From Micromonospora acroterricola (GTDB lineage Bacteria > Actinomycetota > Actinomycetes > Mycobacteriales > Micromonosporaceae): DNA of 64,000 nucleotides. Below, piece after piece: positions 60,231 through 64,000 of the stretch. Positions within the stretch are counted from its first letter, which is position 1, and each line of letters begins with the position of its first letter. A program made the translations under genes and the position numbers. The stretch covers positions 1 to 64,000 of the forward strand of contig NZ_QGKR01000182.1 in the NCBI RefSeq assembly GCF_003172955.1, written 5' to 3'. Below the pieces are notes generated by a model. It was not told where the DNA came from. It saw only the letters and a list, made by a program, of their open reading frames with translations, and ran no database searches.

Positions 60231-60764
60231 CTACGCCTCCGACGACCCGTCCGGGTGGTGCTGGTGGGGGACCGCCCGCGTGGGGATGTGCTCGTAGCGC
60301 CTGCGCATGGTCTCGCTGGCGGCCGGGCCCGCGGCGAAGACGAAGTCGCTGTCGTCGAGGGGCCGGCCGGTGCTCCGGTCGACGATGACCGGATCCGCCT
60401 CCACGCCGGTGTTCCGGTCGACCAGGATCATGCTGCGTTCGCTGGGGTCCAGACGGGAGTTTCCCCAGGCGGCGAGGGCGACGACGACGGGGCGCAGGCT
60501 GCGGCCGAGGTCGGTGAGGACGTACTCGTAGCGGTCCGGCCTGGTCTGGTAGCGGCGTCGTTCGAGCAGCCCCTGGCTGGTGAGCGTCTTCAGCCGGCTG
60601 GTCAGGATGCTGGAGGAAACGCCCAGGTTGGCCTGGAACTGGTCGAACCGGGTGTACCCGTCGAAAGCGTCATGCAAGATCAGGAGTGTCCACCACTCGC
60701 CGACGTAGCCCAGCGCGCTGGAGAGCGGGCATTCGCGGTCCTCCAGGCGGATCTTCCCTGCCAC
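60231..60764 (-). CDS. HxlR family transcriptional regulator (2)
   Basis: A 177-residue winged-helix protein: CPLSSALGYVGEWWTLLILHDAFDGYTRFDQFQANLGVSSSILTSRLKTLTSQGLLERRRY is the HxlR domain, followed by YEYVLTDLGRSLRPVVVALAAWG. The C-terminal 70 residues (DRNTGVEADPVIVDRSTGRPL) are typical of a longer HxlR subgroup. It is divergent from an SDR gene; a 25-bp palindrome lies between them. GTG start. Confidence 0.92.
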   Translation of the reverse strand: MAGKIRLEDRECPLSSALGYVGEWWTLLILHDAFDGYTRFDQFQANLGVSSSILTSRLKTLTSQGLLERRRYQTRPDRYEYVLTDLGRSLRPVVVALAAWGNSRLDPSERSMILVDRNTGVEADPVIVDRSTGRPLDDSDFVFAAGPAASETMRRRYEHIPTRAVPHQHHPDGSSEA

Positions 60765-60802
60765 TGATGTGCCTCTCCGGAGTCGGTGCTAGTGTCGAAG
60801 TC

Positions 60803-60827
60803 AGTAGGTTCTGTTTCAGAAGCAACT
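60803..60827. promoter_or_regulatory. Candidate operator of the second HxlR regulator
   Basis: A 25-bp imperfect palindrome (AGTAGGTTC...GAAGCAACT around TGTTTCA): 9 of 11 base pairs match, with a perfect TTCTG-TTT-CAGAA core. It sits in the divergent promoter between the HxlR and SDR genes. Confidence 0.6.
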
Positions 60828-60878
60828 ATACGGCGTCGCGACGACGCCTGCTTCGCGCTGCGCAGACAGGGGTGACCA

Positions 60879-61670
60879 ATGTCCGAAGAGGTGTCCGCCC
60901 GGGACTCACTGCACGGCCGACGCGCGCTGGTGACCGGGGGTACGAAGGGCGCCGGCGCCGCGATCGCAGCCCGGCTACGCGAGGTCGGGGCCGACGTGTG
61001 GGTCAGCGCCCGCAGCGCGCCCGACGGGGCGGAGTTCGCCGACCGGTTCATCGCCGCCGACACGTCGAGCGTCGACGGCGCCGAGGTGGTGGCGGAGCGC
61101 CTGCTCGGGGTGGGCGGCGTCGACATCCTCGTACACGTCGTCGGCGGGTCGCACGCCCCGGCCGGTGGCTTCGCCGCGCTGACCGAGCAGCACTGGATGG
61201 AGGAGTTGAACCTCAACCTCCTCGGCGCGGTGCGGCTCGACCGGCGTCTCGTACCGCCCATGCTCCAGAAGCGCTCGGGCGCGATCGTGCACGTCTCCTC
61301 GATCCAGCGTCGCAAGCCCCTGTACGAGGCCACCCTCGGGTACGCGGCCGCCAAGGCGGCGCTGACCGCGTACAGCAAGGGCCTGGCCAACGAGGTCGCG
61401 CCGCACGGCGTCCGGGTCAACAGCGTCGCGCCCGGCTTCATCCAGACCACCGCCGCCGACGCGCTGGTCGAGCGCCTCGCCGCCGGGCAGGGCGTCGACC
61501 GGGACGTCGCCCTGGGACAGTTGATGGACTCCCTGGGCGGGATCCCGCTGGGTCGCCCGGCGCAACCGGCCGAGGTGGCCGACCTGGTGGCCTTCCTGGT
61601 CTCCGACCGCGCCTCGGCCATCGTCGGCGCGGAGCACGTCATCGACGGCGGCACCATCCCGACCGTCTGA
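60879..61670 (+). CDS. SDR family oxidoreductase
   Basis: A 263-residue short-chain dehydrogenase. The cofactor motif is [10 protein letters not shown], the active-site Ser lies in VHVSSIQ, and Tyr-Lys in [15 protein letters not shown] and [11 protein letters not shown] complete the fold. The Arg in VSARS after the second strand favours NADPH. It forms a probable operon with an NTF2-like gene under HxlR control; such regulators often respond to reactive electrophiles or quinones. Confidence 0.92.
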   Translation: MSEEVSARDSLHGRRALVTGGTKGAGAAIAARLREVGADVWVSARSAPDGAEFADRFIAADTSSVDGAEVVAERLLGVGGVDILVHVVGGSHAPAGGFAALTEQHWMEELNLNLLGAVRLDRRLVPPMLQKRSGAIVHVSSIQRRKPLYEATLGYAAAKAALTAYSKGLANEVAPHGVRVNSVAPGFIQTTAADALVERLAAGQGVDRDVALGQLMDSLGGIPLGRPAQPAEVADLVAFLVSDRASAIVGAEHVIDGGTIPTV

Positions 61671-61708
61671 CCCCGACACGACCGCCCCATCGGGAGAGGA
61701 CACCGACC

Positions 61709-62041
61709 ATGACCGCCAAGCCCGCCACCCCGGCCATCATCCGCCGCTACTTCGAGCTCGCCGCCCAACCGGACCAGGAGGACTACTTCGCCCTCTTCGC
61801 CGACGACGCCGTCGTCGAGGACGAGTCGACCGAGTACCGCGGCATCGAGGCCATCCGCCGCTGGCGCCGCGAGGTGCCACTGGTGTCGTACGAGATCACG
61901 GACGTCGAGGACACCCCCGCCGGCACCATCGTGACCACGACGATCACCGGCGACTTTCCCGGCAGCCCCTTCGCCGGGCTCCGCTACCGCTTCAGCGACT
62001 ACGACGACACCCGGATCCGCGCGCTCAGAATCGCACCATGA
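61709..62041 (+). CDS. NTF2-like (SnoaL-like) protein
   Basis: A 110-residue cone-shaped alpha+beta protein: AIIRRYFELAAQPDQEDYFALFADDAVVEDES and GIEAIRRWRREVP are typical of the NTF2/SnoaL family. The ATG at 61709 follows GGGAGAGGA, 38 bp after the SDR stop. Members are isomerases, cyclases or ligand-binding proteins; the activity here is unknown but probably acts on the same compound as the SDR. Confidence 0.88.
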   Translation: MTAKPATPAIIRRYFELAAQPDQEDYFALFADDAVVEDESTEYRGIEAIRRWRREVPLVSYEITDVEDTPAGTIVTTTITGDFPGSPFAGLRYRFSDYDDTRIRALRIAP

Positions 62042-62346
62042 CGGGCGCCTGACGGTCGGTGTTGTGAGTGCTGCGGGTGCAGCTTCCAGGGTGTGGGCGT
62101 ACGGTGGACGTGTCGCCCGGGACCGGTGGCCGCCAGACGCCGTCGCCACCAGCCCACGAGGGGCGTTTAACGATCGTCATCCCCATCGCTGCGACGTGCT
62201 GGTCGTGTTGGTTGAACGCCGACCATGTCCCGGCCGTCGGAATCACCGGTCACCGCAGGTTCGGGTTCGGCGCGATGGCCGGTGGTGGGTTCCGACCCGT
62301 TCGCACCGCCGTCCGCGAGCCGGACGGCTCAACCAGGGAGCACCAG
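62042..62346. other. Intergenic, 305 bp
   Basis: No convincing gene. CCGTCCGCGAGCCGGACGG near 62310-62330 can form a hairpin just before the small ORF that follows, and the promoter of that ORF is likely to lie here. Confidence 0.35.
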
Positions 62347-62520
62347 ATGAGGATCGCCAGGAACAGGATCGTCAGCGCACTTCGTGACCGGGGCCAGCAG
62401 GCCAGGGCCGACTGGGTCGAGCGCGAGCTGCCGGAGCTGGTGGACCCCGCCAAGCACTCCGGCCTGCTCGCCACTCTGCATCTCGACCCGGCTGACCTCG
62501 CCGACGCGCCCACTCCCTGA
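62347..62520 (+). CDS. Small hypothetical protein, 57 residues
   Basis: A short soluble, helical protein: MRIARNRIVSALRDRGQQAR, then ADWVERELPELVDPAKHSGL and a Leu/Asp-rich end (LHLDPADLAD). ATG at 62347 has GGGAG about 8 bases upstream and the codon bias fits a real gene. Proteins of this form, as far as I recall, occur in other Micromonosporaceae with no known function. It does not resemble a toxin, antitoxin or DNA-binding protein. Confidence 0.7.
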   Translation: MRIARNRIVSALRDRGQQARADWVERELPELVDPAKHSGLLATLHLDPADLADAPTP

Positions 62521-62617
62521 GGGTGGCGCTGCTCCGACCCGGGAAGGCAGCTCACCTGACGCCGGTTGTGCCACGGCCCACCAGCCGGGCCGGGTTGGCG
62601 GAGGTGGTCCTCGGCCG
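62521..62617. other. Intergenic, nothing recognised
   Basis: Unstructured spacer between the 57-residue ORF and the tandem hairpins. Confidence 0.35.
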
Positions 62618-62670
62618 AGGCCGACAATCGGCCTGATACCTCGCAGGCATATTCATGCCTCACAGGTATC
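62618..62670. repeat. Two tandem palindromes (hairpins)
   Basis: Palindrome 1: AGGCCGA-CAA-TCGGCCT (62618-62634). Palindrome 2 follows without a gap: GATACCT-CGC-AGGCAT-ATTC-ATGCCT-CAC-AGGTATC (62635-62670), perfect except for a 3x3 internal loop. They could form a double terminator, a structured RNA or operator sites. Confidence 0.75.
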
Positions 62671-62708
62671 GCGACAACGACCGGAACAAGCTCGGTCCCC
62701 GGGACCGG

Positions 62709-62863
62709 TCAGTCGGTGAGGCGGGAGCGGAGCCTCGCGGTGCGGGAGCCCACCACCGTTCCCGCGTCCAGGCCCAAGCCCTCGATGGCCACCAGCGCGG
62801 TGAAGGCCGCCGTGCCTGCGCGGTGGGGCGTGGGGAGATGGAGGTCGGTGCCGCGTCGGGCGC
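62709..62863 (-). pseudogene. Possible coding remnant downstream of the SDR
   Basis: Right after the SDR stop, the same minus-strand frame stays open to TGA at 62709-62711. It reads like protein with normal codon bias (TAAFTALVAIEGLGLDAG, then VVGSRTARLRSRLTD) but has no good start codon or ribosome site. It may be the tail of a decayed gene or an old extension of the SDR. No family recognised. Confidence 0.3.
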
Positions 62864-62864
62864 G

Positions 62865-63665
<801 letters not shown>

Positions 63666-63901
63666 GGGTGTCCTGTTCATGCTCAGGGACCACCCGGATC
63701 GGGGGCCGCTTCGGCAACCTCGACCGTAACGGTGCCGGCCGGATCCGGCAGCACCTTCGCCGCGCCACCGAGCGGATGGGGGCGCTAGGCTGTCGACGCG
63801 GGGTATCGCAGGCAATCGCCCGCCCCGCCCATCCGCCACCCACGGTTCGTCGCTGCCGGTCACCGGATTCAGCGCTGCCGTGCACATCCTTGGAGCACAT
63901 C
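63666..63901. promoter_or_regulatory. Divergent promoter region at the right end
   Basis: 236 bp between the SDR and the last, partial gene. TAGGCT at 63786-63791 could be a -10 box for the rightward gene; GGAG at about 63891 is its ribosome site. No palindrome was noted. Confidence 0.35.
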
Positions 63902-64000
63902 GTGCCCGATCTGACGTCCGCCCTGAATCCCTTCGCCGCCGAGGGGGACAGGGCCACCGACGACGACCGCGGACCGACCGCGGACGTCAGCGCGGCCAGC
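63902..64000 (+). CDS. N-terminal fragment of an unidentified protein (3' truncated by window end)
   Basis: GTG at 63902 with GGAG about 8 nt upstream opens a frame that runs off the window: 33 residues, VPDLTSALNPFAAEGDRATD followed by an acidic, disordered stretch. There is no signal peptide or membrane helix yet, and no family can be named from this part. Confidence 0.5.
   Translation, partial: MPDLTSALNPFAAEGDRATDDDRGPTADVSAAS

Noticed and set aside
62618-62670. Tandem palindromes taken as an attachment site of an integrated element
   Set aside because: No integrase, no tRNA and no second copy within the window; kept only as an unexplained structure.

Overview
The window is a chromosomal stretch (about 73% G+C by eye, strong G/C bias at third codon positions, many GTG and some TTG starts) from a high-GC actinomycete. 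The gene set (mycosin, KdpFABC-KdpDE, CsoR-type copper island, actinobacterial c-di-AMP riboswitch, ECF42 sigma factor, WXG100/CpnT-type toxin cassette) fits Micromonospora or a close relative in the Micromonosporaceae; the genus is an inference. The left end is a contig edge: bases 1-59 are an Illumina Nextera i7 adapter and not genome.

Left part (0-13 kb): the tail of a Gly-rich protein and a mycosin protease (edge of a type VII secretion locus), a small winged-helix regulator divergent from a beta-carbonic anhydrase, a secreted coiled-coil protein under a c-di-AMP (ydaO-yuaA) riboswitch, a YibE/F membrane protein, and a copper island: CPH-type P1B ATPase, csoR, copZ, a His-rich exported protein and copA, with three CsoR boxes between csoR and copZ. 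CsbD and an ArsR-like regulator coupled to a small membrane protein follow.

Middle (13-35.5 kb): a secreted S33 aminopeptidase, an ECF42 sigma factor coupled to its DGPF/YciI partner, DUF2786, DUF2243 with a CtaG-like protein, a type VII toxin cassette (YbaB-like, WXG100-like, toxin, putative immunity), acyl-CoA dehydrogenase and CaiB/BaiF genes with a TetR regulator, a TRM11-like methyltransferase, and a full kdp potassium system with its two-component regulator, preceded by an extra 27-residue KdpF-like peptide.

Right part (35.5-64 kb): a Tat-exported FAD oxidoreductase, dienelactone hydrolase, DUF421 and MRJP/yellow-like genes, a small signalling group (GAF-ANTAR, HATPase, STAS), then the most coherent block: a divergent regulon for alpha-galactosides. 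One arm encodes a sugar ABC importer (no ATPase), a GH36 alpha-galactosidase and a secreted GH27-lectin alpha-galactosidase. The other encodes every step of oxidative (De Ley-Doudoroff) galactose catabolism plus a DgoR-like regulator. The end carries DUF1345, AlkB, two HxlR-regulated modules (MFS exporter; SDR plus NTF2-like), a small conserved-looking ORF, a structured intergenic region and another SDR. No rRNA, tRNA, CRISPR array, IS element or phage gene was seen.
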